64,000 bases of DNA from Paenibacillus sp. OVF10 (GTDB lineage Bacteria > Bacillota > Bacilli > Paenibacillales > Paenibacillaceae), in the NCBI GenBank assembly GCA_022836915.1, contig CP094668.1, forward strand, positions 6,634,001-6,698,000. The letters run 5' to 3'. The translations under genes and the position numbers were made by a program. Shown here in pieces: positions 17,239-26,737 of the stretch (position 1 is its first letter; each line of letters starts with the position of its first letter). Below the pieces are notes generated by a model. It did not search any database and was not told the origin of the DNA. It saw only the letters and a program-made list of their open reading frames with translations.

Positions 17239-19216
17239 TTACTCGTTGTCTTTTCCTTCGTCTTTCTTACCTTTTGGCGTTCCATCGAGACCATACACTT
17301 CATCGTATGCATCGAAGATTTTCCGTGCAATCGGCGAGGCACTGACTGACCCGAACCCACCTTCCGGTACAACAACAGCGACAGCAAGCTTCGGATTGTC
17401 CCGTGGTGCAAAGGCAATAAACACACCATTCTCTTTTTTGTTCGGTCCGGTCCCCTGCTCTGATGTTCCTGTTTTCCGTGCATAATCGTATGGGAACCCG
17501 TCAAATGAACTTACTTTGGTAACCATTCCTTTGTGCACTTCATTCCAGTGCGCATCGGCAAAATCAACTTCATTGAGTACTTTAGGTTTGATCTCTTTCA
17601 CCACATTGCCATCCGCGTCACGAATTTCCTTCACCAGATGTGGTTCCATCCGTTTGCCCTTATTGGCAAGCATGGTCGTGTATTGGGCGAGTTGCATCGT
17701 GGTGTACTTGGCTTGTTGTCCAAAGGAGGCAAACGCCAAACGTGTTAGAGCTGATTCCTCTTCATCATTATTATATTCCAAAGTACCTAGGTATTCATTG
17801 GGTAAATCGATACCCGTAGACACACCCAATCCGAATTCTTTCATGTGTTCGTCCCACACTTTAACACCCTCAATCGAGCCATATTTGCTCAACAAACGTT
17901 TACCCACCATATCGATCATGAACGCATTGGACGATTTCTCGATCGCTTTTCTGGCGGTAATGGAACCATTATACGCAGAATGCGAGTTCCTCACTTGTCG
18001 TCCGTCTTTCCCCAGAATGGCATATCCCGGATCATGATAGGTCTGTCCTGCTGTAAATAATCCCTCTTTCAATCCAATCAGCACACTTAGCGGTTTGATG
18101 ACCGATCCAAGAAGAACAACGGATTCCGCCCGTCTAGGCTTGGCATCATTCGGCGGGAACGACTCGGTGGTTCCATTCCGGAACACAAATTTGATTTTGT
18201 CATAATCCCAATCGTTCGGATCATAATCCGGCATACTTGCCATAGCGACAACATTTCCCGTATCCACTTCCATGGCTACTGCGTATCCGGTAATTGCCTT
18301 CGGAAGTCTGCGCAATTCGTCTGTTATCGCCTCTTGTGCGGCCATCTGAATTTCCTTGTTAATGGTGGAGACCAGACTGTAGCCTTTTTCCGGTGGAGTT
18401 TGTTTCATCGTTCCCTCTGGCAAATTACGTGAATTAATATCTATGGATTGGTAACCGCTACGTCCACGGAGCTCTTCCTGATATTGAAATTCCAGACCAT
18501 CAACTCCAACCTTTTCTTGTTGGGTATAGCGCAGTCCAGGATCACGTTCTGTTGCCTCCGCCTTGCTTATTTCTATATATTTTTTCAAGTTTTCCTGTTG
18601 ACCTTTGAACTCTCTTGTATATCCAATCACCTGGACGGCAACTCCATCCGGATCATATTTTCGAATGTTTTCTTCCAGTACCATGGCACCTGGATACTCC
18701 GCCTTCTTCTCCATAAAATAAGCAATTTCTTTCGTGTTTAGATCCGACTTCACTAGGCGAGGGGTATACCCATGTGCCTTCTGAGATTTGAGATCCAAGC
18801 GTTTGATGATCTCTTCCGCGTCCGGCTGCTCTTTATCCCCGGGATTAAACTGCTTAAACACAGCTGCCAGATCATGAGCCAGTTCCTCTGCTTCCTGTCT
18901 ACGTTCATCATTCCGATAATCCTCATACAACAACACATAGAGGGACTGCACAGGTTCCGAGTAAGCAAGCGCAATTTCTCCCGTAGCATCATAGATGGGA
19001 CCACGAACAGGTGCGAGCGGAATATCCTTGGTATTACGACTCGTTTCCATATACGTCAGTTCAGGACCCTCCACAAACTGTACAAAGGCCAACCTGAAAA
19101 TAAGGATACTGAATATGACAAATGCCGCGAAAAAACAGATTCAGCCTTGCCGTGGAAGGCTTGTTGACGGGTGTATCTTCCTCAGTCATGGGTTTCTTCC
19201 TCAATCGGTTAAACAT
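17239..19216 (-). CDS. class B penicillin-binding protein (transpeptidase), frame broken near the N-terminus
   Basis: About 659 residues when repaired. A short basic cytoplasmic tail, one transmembrane helix, a PBP-dimer domain (from RGPIYDATGEIALAYS) and the transpeptidase domain follow. Catalytic motifs are S-V-I-K (in LGSVIKPLS), S-S-N (KSSNAFM) and K-T-G (ARKTGTS). It cross-links peptidoglycan and resembles PbpA/PbpH of Bacillus. The helix is cut by an A6 run at 19130-19135 (two bases short by comparison with the paralogue, or one long). The ATG at 19216 has GAGAGG 8 bases upstream. Tandem with a close paralogue. Confidence 0.9.
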
Positions 19217-19531
19217 GTTTTAAGCCTCTCCCGTTCCTTTATAAAAATAAAATATTTAATCCGTCTTGTGAACGTGTTCAATCCGATATTTAATCCTTTC
19301 TCATACAAGTCTACCAAAGGTTAGCTGTCAAGTCTTTCAATATTTGGTTACATTTTCGTAAACAGAACCGTTACACTACCCAATCTACCGATTCCAATGT
19401 AAACACTGACATATAAACGTTATCCATTTCTCCAGATCGCGTTTCCCCTTCCCTTATATAAACGTGGTACAGCTCATATGGTTACATATTAATGCAACTA
19501 ATTAGTCCACCCTTACGATCCATTCTCCACG
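19217..19531. other. intergenic region between the PBP genes
   Basis: No gene supported. It should hold the promoter of the downstream PBP on the minus strand. AT-rich, with no repeat or structured leader that I can see. Confidence 0.5.
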
Positions 19532-19569
19532 TAAAAACAAAAAGAGGACCCACGAAGGGTCCCCTCTGT
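19532..19569 (-). terminator. terminator of the second PBP gene
   Basis: AGAGGGGACCC-TTCGT-GGGTCCTCT on the minus strand followed by TTTTTGTTTTT. It separates the two tandem PBP genes into different transcripts. Confidence 0.85.
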
Positions 19570-19584
19570 AACCAATGCCTCACA

Positions 19585-21621
19585 TCACTGTGTGCCTGAT
19601 TCCGATTCTGAATCTTTATTTTTGTCTTTTTTCGGTACACCGTCGAGACCGAATTCCTCGTCATAGGCATCGAAGATCGCACGTGCAACCGGAGCCGCAC
19701 TGCTCGATCCAAAGCCCCCTTCGGGGATAACCACAGCGACAGCAAGCTTTGGATTATTACGTGGTGCATAGGCGATAAATACACCGTTATCCACCAGTTT
19801 ACCGCCTACTACCTGTGTCGATGTTCCTGTTTTTCTAGCAAAGTCATAAGGGAATCCGCTAAATGCAGATACCTCGGTTGCCATGCCTCGTTGTACTTCA
19901 TTCCAGTAGGCATCGTTAAACTCCACCGTGCTGAGTACCTTCGGTTTTACTTTCTCGACCACGTTGCCTTCCGAATCCCGGAACTCTCTAACCAGTTGTG
20001 GCTCCATCCGCTTTCCTTTGTTCGCCAGCATTGTCGTGTACTGTGCTAACTGCATGGTTGTGTATTTTCCCTGCTGTCCAAAGGAACCATACACGAGACG
20101 AGTCAACGAGCTTTCCGTGTCGTTCATGTAATCCCGTATGCCCAGGAATTCATTCGGCAGATCAACCCCTGTAGATACCCCAAGGCCAAACTGCTTCATG
20201 TATTCATCCCATTTGTCAATTCCGGTCGCACCGTATTTTGAGTACATCTTCTTCCCAATCTCATCAATCATGAATACGTTCGAGGAATGACGAATCGCAT
20301 CACGAGGATACATTGCACCATACACATGCCCTGATGAGTTCTGCACTCTGCGATTGTCCCCACCAAAGGTCGTTGAACCTCTATCCGAATAAACCGTATT
20401 GGTAGTGAAGAAACCTTCTTTCAAACCGATCAAGACACTAAGCGGTTTGATGGTGGAACCGAGTAACACGATCGATTCAGCTCGCTTTTTAGAGTCATCC
20501 GGAGGGAATGAACGAATCGTACCATTTTGATACACATATTTGATATCATCATACTGATCATTTGTGATACTGCCTGTTCTCCAGATGTTGGTATCATAAT
20601 CTGGCATACTGGCAGCAGATACGATTTTCCCCGTATCCACTTCCATCGCAACCGCAAATCCGGTCTTGGCATTGGGATGCAATCGACCGGAAACCTGATT
20701 TCGATGAAGCCAACTCAGCTGATCCAGAATGGCCTGTTCTGTTTTCACCTGGACGTTCTTGTTAATGCTGGAAATCAGGTCGTAACCTTTCTGCGGCGGT
20801 GTAGAACCTGCTACACCTTCAGGCAAATTACGCAAATCAACATCAACGGATGTATATCCGCTTTTGCCGCGGAGAGCATCCTGATATTGCAGTTCCAGTC
20901 CATCAAAGCCTACAAATTCATTTTCCGTATACACCAGGCCCGGATCCGTTTGCGTTTTATTGGCCTCGTCCACCTCTTTGTATTTGTCCAAGGACTTCGA
21001 ACTTCTGAACTTCTTCAGATAACCGATTGTCTGAACCGCTACCGTATCCGGATCGTAGAATCGTACACTCTCCTCGACGATCTGAATACCTTTGAACTCA
21101 TCCTTATGTTGCAGGAAATAAGCGACTTCTCCCTCGGACAGATCACTCTTGATCAGACGCGGCATAAAACCGTTCGCTTTGCGGGAGTTCAAGTCCATCT
21201 CTTCAATAATTTTCTCCACTGTAAGTGACTCTGAATCCTTCAGCTTGTACTGTTCAAATACATCATGCAACCGGGTTGCAATATCCTGCACTTCCCCTAT
21301 GTTAGGACTCGGTTTCCCATCGACATCCCCATAGTTTTTATACAGTGTCAGGTAGAGAGACTGAATGGGCTTGGAATAAGCCAGCTTCACTTCACCTGTA
21401 GAATCATAGATCGTGCCTCTCACAGGAGGAAGCGGTACATCCTTGGTAATGTTACTTGCTTCTTCCTGACTAAGTTCAGGGCCCTCCACAAATTGCAAAA
21501 AGGCCAAGCGTACAATAATAACGCTAAAAATAACAAAGGAAGCGAAGAAAAATACGTTCATTCGGTAACTGAAGCGCCGTTTGTCTGTAAGTTCATCCTT
21601 CTCATTGGAATGCTTTTTCAT
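19585..21621 (-). CDS. class B penicillin-binding protein (transpeptidase), paralogue
   Basis: A 678-residue paralogue of the adjacent PBP with the same plan: basic tail, transmembrane helix (NVFFFASFVIFSVIIVRLA), dimer domain and transpeptidase domain with S-T-I-K (LGSTIKPLS), S-S-N (HSSNVFM) and K-T-G (ARKTGTS). It differs by a longer dimer domain and a Ser/Glu-rich C-terminal tail. The ATG at 21621 follows GAGGTAGG; longer starts upstream are less well spaced. Likely a septal or side-wall elongation enzyme, but which one cannot be told from sequence. Confidence 0.92.
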   Translation of the reverse strand: MKKHSNEKDELTDKRRFSYRMNVFFFASFVIFSVIIVRLAFLQFVEGPELSQEEASNITKDVPLPPVRGTIYDSTGEVKLAYSKPIQSLYLTLYKNYGDVDGKPSPNIGEVQDIATRLHDVFEQYKLKDSESLTVEKIIEEMDLNSRKANGFMPRLIKSDLSEGEVAYFLQHKDEFKGIQIVEESVRFYDPDTVAVQTIGYLKKFRSSKSLDKYKEVDEANKTQTDPGLVYTENEFVGFDGLELQYQDALRGKSGYTSVDVDLRNLPEGVAGSTPPQKGYDLISSINKNVQVKTEQAILDQLSWLHRNQVSGRLHPNAKTGFAVAMEVDTGKIVSAASMPDYDTNIWRTGSITNDQYDDIKYVYQNGTIRSFPPDDSKKRAESIVLLGSTIKPLSVLIGLKEGFFTTNTVYSDRGSTTFGGDNRRVQNSSGHVYGAMYPRDAIRHSSNVFMIDEIGKKMYSKYGATGIDKWDEYMKQFGLGVSTGVDLPNEFLGIRDYMNDTESSLTRLVYGSFGQQGKYTTMQLAQYTTMLANKGKRMEPQLVREFRDSEGNVVEKVKPKVLSTVEFNDAYWNEVQRGMATEVSAFSGFPYDFARKTGTSTQVVGGKLVDNGVFIAYAPRNNPKLAVAVVIPEGGFGSSSAAPVARAIFDAYDEEFGLDGVPKKDKNKDSESESGTQ

Positions 21622-21726
21622 CCATCCTACCTCTTTCATGACTTGATGCATACCACTCAAACTGATTCTTCGCGGCATGATAACCTGGCAACGTCGTCAT
21701 ATTCCGGACCCATGTCCGTTGTAATG

Positions 21727-22871
21727 TTAAGCTGACTGATCCTTTAGATGGGTGTCGGCAAAATTCGGAGGATTAAACCAGTCTCCACTGATCGCCCATG
21801 TCGGGTCAAGCGGAACCCAGCTCTCGGAATCACTCAAATACACCTCATTCCACGCATGCGGACCGTACCCTCCTGGCCGTTATAACCAAGTCCTGTAACA
21901 ACTTTGACTTCAAGTCCTTGTGAACGGGCCATCACGGCATAGAGACGGGCATAATCAATACATACACCTTTGCGTGTATCAAATGTATTCTGTGGATTCT
22001 GTTCATGCCAAATGCCCTTTTGCTCATAGTCATCCACTTTACCATAGTCATACTGAATACGTGAACCTACCCAGTCGTATAGCGCTCTTGCTTTGGCTTC
22101 ATCTGTCGATTGGCCTTTGACAATCTCACTCGCTGCAGATTCAATGTCCGTCGGAATATTGTGGTCGATAACTTCATATTTGCGTTGCAGGATGCCGCCC
22201 AGTTCCTTCTGCACAGCCTGCGTAAATACGGGAAGCTTGTCTTTGATAAACGTTCCAGACAACGGTTCGATAACCGATTTGGCCCCTTGCATATAGATCG
22301 GAGATGCTTCCACATATCGGCTGAACATACTCCCGGGATAAAGACTGACAATCATGAACAAGACTGCAATAACAATCATTCCGCGGACGGAGCCTATGAT
22401 CGTGCCAATTAATGCACCCGTCAACCGACTAAACATACCTTTAGGCGCACTTTCCTCGGCTGACCCCTGCCTGCTGCTAAAAATAAATGAAGAGAGAAAC
22501 CCGAGAATCAGTCGGATGAGTCCATAGCTTAATACAAATAATACAGCGAACCGCATTAGTGGAAAATCTGCAATCGCCGTAACCAACGTATAATACATCT
22601 GTTCCCACCGGTTCAACTCACGATTAGGCATGGCAGAAGCATACTCAGACAGCCACTGCTGTACATATGGTGCAAGCCACAATGTTAAACCGATCGACAA
22701 CAGAATACCAATGACCGCCATAATGCCATCCATCAGGAACCCAAAGAGTCTGCCTGCTGAACGCGAAGCCCCTCTGGACCAACCCTGCAATAATGAAGCA
22801 GCCACAATCAGCAGCAGCATAATCGTGATGCCATTCAATTCCTTCAGGCTGTCCAGCCAATTCTGCAGCAC
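21727..22871 (-). CDS. CvpA-like/transglutaminase-core membrane protein, frame broken
   Basis: A 381-residue two-part protein when repaired. The first 200 residues have four to five hydrophobic helices in a CvpA-like arrangement; the second part is a transglutaminase/protease core. The catalytic Cys is in RKGVCIDYARLYAVMAR. The His (GPHAWNEVYL) and Asp (PLDPTWAI) are only readable after adding one C at the C3 run 21868-21870, which also moves the stop to 21727-21729. The GTG at 22871 has AAAGGGG 9 bases upstream. The catalytic domain probably faces outward and may act on wall peptides; this is inference. Confidence 0.8.
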
Positions 22872-22888
22872 GTACCGATTCCCCTTTA

Positions 22889-23344
22889 CTACGATGCTGG
22901 TGCTGTTTTGTTCTCCTGTGCCTGTTCGACAAACGTACGTATGGTTTCATTGTCGAGTTTCCATTCGCCAAGTGAAATTCCGCGGAAGGTCACATCAACT
23001 TTATCCGATTGAGTTCTGCCCTTAATCTCCACATTGGGACTTGTGATGGTGAACGCTCCATCCTGTCCTTTGACGTATTTCGCTTTGGAAGCCTCCTTAA
23101 GCATCATGCTGGTTGCTTCCTTCTTCAATGTGTCCATCGTGCTGGATTGTACGTCTGTCACTGTCTGTTTGATCTGATCAATGGAGATGCCGCTGTATAT
23201 CAGTAGAGCCGCAATAATGATGATGGCAATCGCCCATTTCAATACGGTTTTGACCACATTCAGAACAAAGAACAATATGATCAATGCAACCACGATCACC
23301 AGCCAGTTCTGCATCACAAACTCTTTGATTACTTCTATGTTCAT
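22889..23344 (-). CDS. membrane-anchored protein of unknown function
   Basis: A 151-residue protein with two hydrophobic helices in the first 60 residues and a soluble C-terminal part rich in Lys, Thr and Asp. I do not recognise a family. It starts at the ATG at 23344 (GGAAGGTG 5 bases upstream) and ends 17 bases before the CvpA/transglutaminase gene, so the two are very likely co-transcribed and may act together at the membrane. Confidence 0.75.
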   Translation of the reverse strand: MNIEVIKEFVMQNWLVIVVALIILFFVLNVVKTVLKWAIAIIIIAALLIYSGISIDQIKQTVTDVQSSTMDTLKKEATSMMLKEASKAKYVKGQDGAFTITSPNVEIKGRTQSDKVDVTFRGISLGEWKLDNETIRTFVEQAQENKTAPAS

Positions 23345-23561
23345 GACTACACCTTCCGTATTAGAATTCATTCGTAACACTCCCGAATATTATACATGAT
23401 TTCCGAAGCTGCTGTCAGCTAAGCCCTCTCCCTTAAAAATAAACGGTCTAAGTTCGTCCCGCCGGGCGTACAAGTAGTACCATGAGGTTCTGCCGGGCGA
23501 ACGGGGAACACGTTTAAGACCTGTAGTTTGAACATGCATCGCTTAACAAGGAGGGGCTTAT

Positions 23562-24737
23562 GTGAAAACGGCCATCTGGCTATACCTGTTTTTGTTCCTT
23601 GCTGTATTTGATCTGCACGCCCAGTATCCCATTCTGACCCCTTTTGCCATCTCGCTGGGAGCCGCCCCTACTTTCATTGGCTGGATGATGGGCATTTATT
23701 CCTTAACGCATCTTCCTGGCAATCTGATTGCTGGAACACAAATCGATAAACATGGGAGTCGCCGCTACATTGTATTCAGCCTGCTCGGTGCAGGATTCAT
23801 CCTGCTCCTGCAAGCCTATGTCCAGACACCATGGCAACTGCTGGCGCTGCGTTCCATCAGCGGTTTTGTGCTGGCCTTCCTGTCTCCTGCATGTCTCGCC
23901 CTGCTTGCACAGTTATCCAGCGATCCGGTGAAACAGGGGAAGTATATGTCAGGTCACGGGGTAGTACATACCCTTGCGTCTGTGGTATCTCCCGCAGCCG
24001 GTGCGATCATTGTGGGTTCCATGGGATTCTCTGCTACATTTTCAGGATTGGGCTATCTGCTTATTCTCACAGGTGTCATTGCTTTCATGACGATGCCCCG
24101 TGGCATCATCAAGCAGCATGAGAGAGTAACTGAACCTGCCAAACCTGACGTTTCACCAGCAGATGCCACAAGTGCATTCCTGCCGGTGTCCTGGCGATAC
24201 TTTGCCTTGCCGCTGGTGATTGCCTGTGCTCAAGGGATTCTCTTCTTCGAGTTGCCCCTTCGAGGAGGAGGGCATTCGTCCATCATGTCTACCGGCCTGT
24301 TATTTTCCGTAATCAGTATCGGAGCTCTCTTCACACTGAGCATGTTATTTCTCAACCGGTATTCCCCCAAACTGCGTCTGGTTGCGGGTGTGCTGTTGAT
24401 GTCCTTGTGTTTTTTTGTAATGGCCGCCATTCCGCAAATCCCGTTGTCTACCGTATTATTTGTACTCGGGATGTCCAAAGGCATTATCTTTCCAGCTATG
24501 GCTACCCTATTTATCCGTCTGAGCGGAGGAAGCAGATTAGGACGCATATTCTCGCTGCAATCCATCGCCACTTCCATAGGCTCTTTCATCGGCCCCATCA
24601 CAGCCGGGCAACTTCGTGTTGGGTTATCACCCTATTTCATCGCGTTTCTTTTGTTAATGATTGGTATGCTACTGCTTCCATACTATACAAGCAGAGGTGA
24701 AGCTTCCCTTGCCGATCCCAAAACTATATTAAACTAA
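23562..24737 (+). CDS. MFS transporter
   Basis: A 391-residue major facilitator with 12 hydrophobic helices. The loop 2-3 motif (GTQIDKHGSRRY, a variant of GxLaDrxGrR) is present near residue 59. It resembles drug-efflux or metabolite exporters of about 400 residues; substrate unknown. The GTG at 23562 has AAGGAGG 7 bases upstream. Confidence 0.85.
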   Translation: MKTAIWLYLFLFLAVFDLHAQYPILTPFAISLGAAPTFIGWMMGIYSLTHLPGNLIAGTQIDKHGSRRYIVFSLLGAGFILLLQAYVQTPWQLLALRSISGFVLAFLSPACLALLAQLSSDPVKQGKYMSGHGVVHTLASVVSPAAGAIIVGSMGFSATFSGLGYLLILTGVIAFMTMPRGIIKQHERVTEPAKPDVSPADATSAFLPVSWRYFALPLVIACAQGILFFELPLRGGGHSSIMSTGLLFSVISIGALFTLSMLFLNRYSPKLRLVAGVLLMSLCFFVMAAIPQIPLSTVLFVLGMSKGIIFPAMATLFIRLSGGSRLGRIFSLQSIATSIGSFIGPITAGQLRVGLSPYFIAFLLLMIGMLLLPYYTSRGEASLADPKTILN

Positions 24738-24950
24738 ATTCCGATCAGTCTCTGTCTCCTTACCGTTATGGCATCAATTAGGCCAGTATTTTCATTAGCT
24801 TTGCATCATTCCCCCATTTACAGCTAAACTATATAAAATGGACTAACGTTTTACACGTTGATAAAAGCTAACTGGGAAATCTATCTTTCACAATCACCGA
24901 AGGTTTTATCTTATTGAAGAGCATCATTAAGGTTGAACGATGAGCCAAAA

Positions 24951-25089
24951 GTAGTGAAGGGGACGGAATCGATTCTGAAGAAGCGATAGCGTTCGCCTTT
25001 GCCTCCAAATATTAACTTTATAAAAGCAAATCAGAAATATATGGAGACAACAGCGATCGGAAGAACGATCCGTAACCGGAACGGCCACT
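24951..25089 (+). repeat. dispersed structured element, copy A
   Basis: This segment matches the reverse complement of 44369-44504 over its whole length. Both flanks are nearly identical (left GGGGACGnAATCGATTCTG, AGCGTTCGCCTTT; right ACAGCGATC, AAGAACGAT, ACCGGAACGG), while the centre differs in sequence but keeps a hairpin: TCGC-CT-TTGCCTCCAAATAT pairs with ATATATGGAGACAA-CA-GCGA. It lies in the sense orientation about 180 bases before the TOPRIM gene. I do not know a named family for it. The rest of 24738-25266 shows no gene. Confidence 0.75.
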
Positions 25090-25266
25090 GCAAGCTATTA
25101 CTTCCCTAATGATGCACTTATGAAATAAGACCTTAAACTTGATGGGTTGTTCTATCCAGTTAGCAGTCGTGTAAAGAAAGGAGTCCATTTTATATAATCA
25201 GTCGATTTTCGCTGCAACATTTCCCGGGGAATGTCGACATAAGCTCTCGAACAAGAGGTGAATATC

Positions 25267-25614
25267 ATGCCTATTCATGTCATTGTGGAAGGTAAGAATG
25301 ACCGAAGCAAACTGAAACGTTTGGTTGGACCCGAAATCAACATTCTATGTACGTTTGGAACACTTAATTCCCTCAAGTTGGAGACCCTGCGCAAGCAAGT
25401 CGGTTATGATGAAGTTTTTTTATTTATGGATAATGACAGTTCCGGCAAAAAAATTAGAGGTGTACTTCGGGATGCTTTCCCCGATGCAGTACAGATGTAT
25501 ACACGACGAGGATATGCGGGTGTGGAAGGAACACCTGATGAGTATATCATTGCCCAGCTGGAAAAGGCCGGGTTAGAGACATACATCCAATACCCTGAAC
25601 ATCCTCCCTTTTAA
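25267..25614 (+). CDS. stand-alone TOPRIM domain protein
   Basis: A 115-residue protein that is almost entirely a TOPRIM fold. The metal-binding Glu is in IHVIVEGKNDRSKL and the Asp-x-Asp in FLFMDNDSSGKKIR, as in RNase M5 and OLD-type small TOPRIM proteins. It probably binds or cleaves nucleic acid; RNase M5 itself is longer, so the role is open. The ATG at 25267 has AAGAGGTG 6 bases upstream, better than a GTG at 25258. The structured repeat copy A lies just upstream. Confidence 0.8.
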   Translation: MPIHVIVEGKNDRSKLKRLVGPEINILCTFGTLNSLKLETLRKQVGYDEVFLFMDNDSSGKKIRGVLRDAFPDAVQMYTRRGYAGVEGTPDEYIIAQLEKAGLETYIQYPEHPPF

Positions 25615-25625
25615 AATGAAACACC

Positions 25626-25670
25626 AAAAGGCTGCCTTTGGGTTGATATCCAACCTGAAGGCAGCCTTTA
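25626..25670. terminator. bidirectional terminator
   Basis: AAAGGCTGCCTT and AAGGCAGCCTTT flank a 20-base loop that contains its own GGTT/AACC pairing, between convergent genes. Confidence 0.85.
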
Positions 25671-25689
25671 CAGTATGATGATCAGATGG

Positions 25690-26301
25690 TTATTCGTTGA
25701 TCAGATTGCGAATATCCTCGGCAATGACAGCTGGCACAACGTCCTCTGTATTAAATGCGTTATATACCTTGCGCAGCTGGTTGTTCTCATCCACCAGACC
25801 AATCATGTTCATATGGGCAAAATCATCCTTACTCTCCCCATCGATCAGGATCTGGAATGATTCCCTGGCCAACTGTTTGGTTTTGTCCATATCCCCTCGC
25901 AAGAAGTACCATCCGGAATAATCCGCGTGGAAGCGGTCCGCAAACGTCTTAATCTTTTCTCTTGTATCGACTTTCGGGTCGAATGAAATAGATACAAATG
26001 AGACATCTTTACCGAAGGTGTCGTCCTCTTTCAACAGATCCTGCACCTGAGATAACGTAAAGGTCGTAATAGGGCAGACATCCGGACAACTGGTGAAATA
26101 AAAGTAGAACAATCGGACTTTCCCTTGAGTATCCTCCAGTGATACCGTACTGCCATCTACATTTTCCATAGAAAAGGATTGGATTTCACGAATCTCGGGT
26201 AATTTTTCCTTACTGGCAAATACGGTGCCCCACATCAGATACACAGCCATTATCAGTGCGAGCCCGAGCAGCATCCATGTCCATTTGTACTTTTTCAGCA
26301 T
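25690..26301 (-). CDS. Sco family copper chaperone
   Basis: A 203-residue membrane-anchored thioredoxin-fold protein of the Sco1/SenC/PrrC family, which helps build the CuA centre of cytochrome c oxidase. An N-terminal helix anchors it outside the membrane. The copper ligands are CPDVC (in YFTSCPDVCPIT) and the His of FAHMNMIGLVD. The ATG at 26301 has GAAGGGA 8 bases upstream. It pairs functionally with ctaA. Confidence 0.92.
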   Translation of the reverse strand: MLKKYKWTWMLLGLALIMAVYLMWGTVFASKEKLPEIREIQSFSMENVDGSTVSLEDTQGKVRLFYFYFTSCPDVCPITTFTLSQVQDLLKEDDTFGKDVSFVSISFDPKVDTREKIKTFADRFHADYSGWYFLRGDMDKTKQLARESFQILIDGESKDDFAHMNMIGLVDENNQLRKVYNAFNTEDVVPAVIAEDIRNLINE

Positions 26302-26737
26302 CTTCCTCGTCCCTTCTGTATCTCCTCTTATGAATACGCATACATATGTGAACCTAAAATCACGTTTGTTTCGCTTCATCCATCTACTGTGACATATGTA
26401 TTCAAAGAAACCTACTTTTTATGAGATTCTATATTATTGTAACGGTTAAAAGGAACAATGCCCATAAATTATTTTAGCGTTGTATATCATTCGAATAGTA
26501 TCGTACGTTCTCTGGCGATTTTTCTCACTGTATCCGATATAAAGTTTATCATAAGAACTGCCAAAATAGTTTGACAAACTACGTACATTTATTGGGTATG
26601 TCACAGGTAATTGTCATAACTTTGAAATTAGGGATGTTTTGCATCCTGACAGACGGATATTATACACTATATATGGGTATCACCTAGATAGAGAAGTAAT
26701 ATGCCTTAGAACGATACACCACACAAAGGAGACGTTT
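26302..26737. other. divergent intergenic region
   Basis: No gene supported. It lies between the divergent Sco and YdjM-like genes and must hold both promoters; a TTGACA at about 26572 on the plus strand has no good -10 at normal spacing. Confidence 0.4.
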
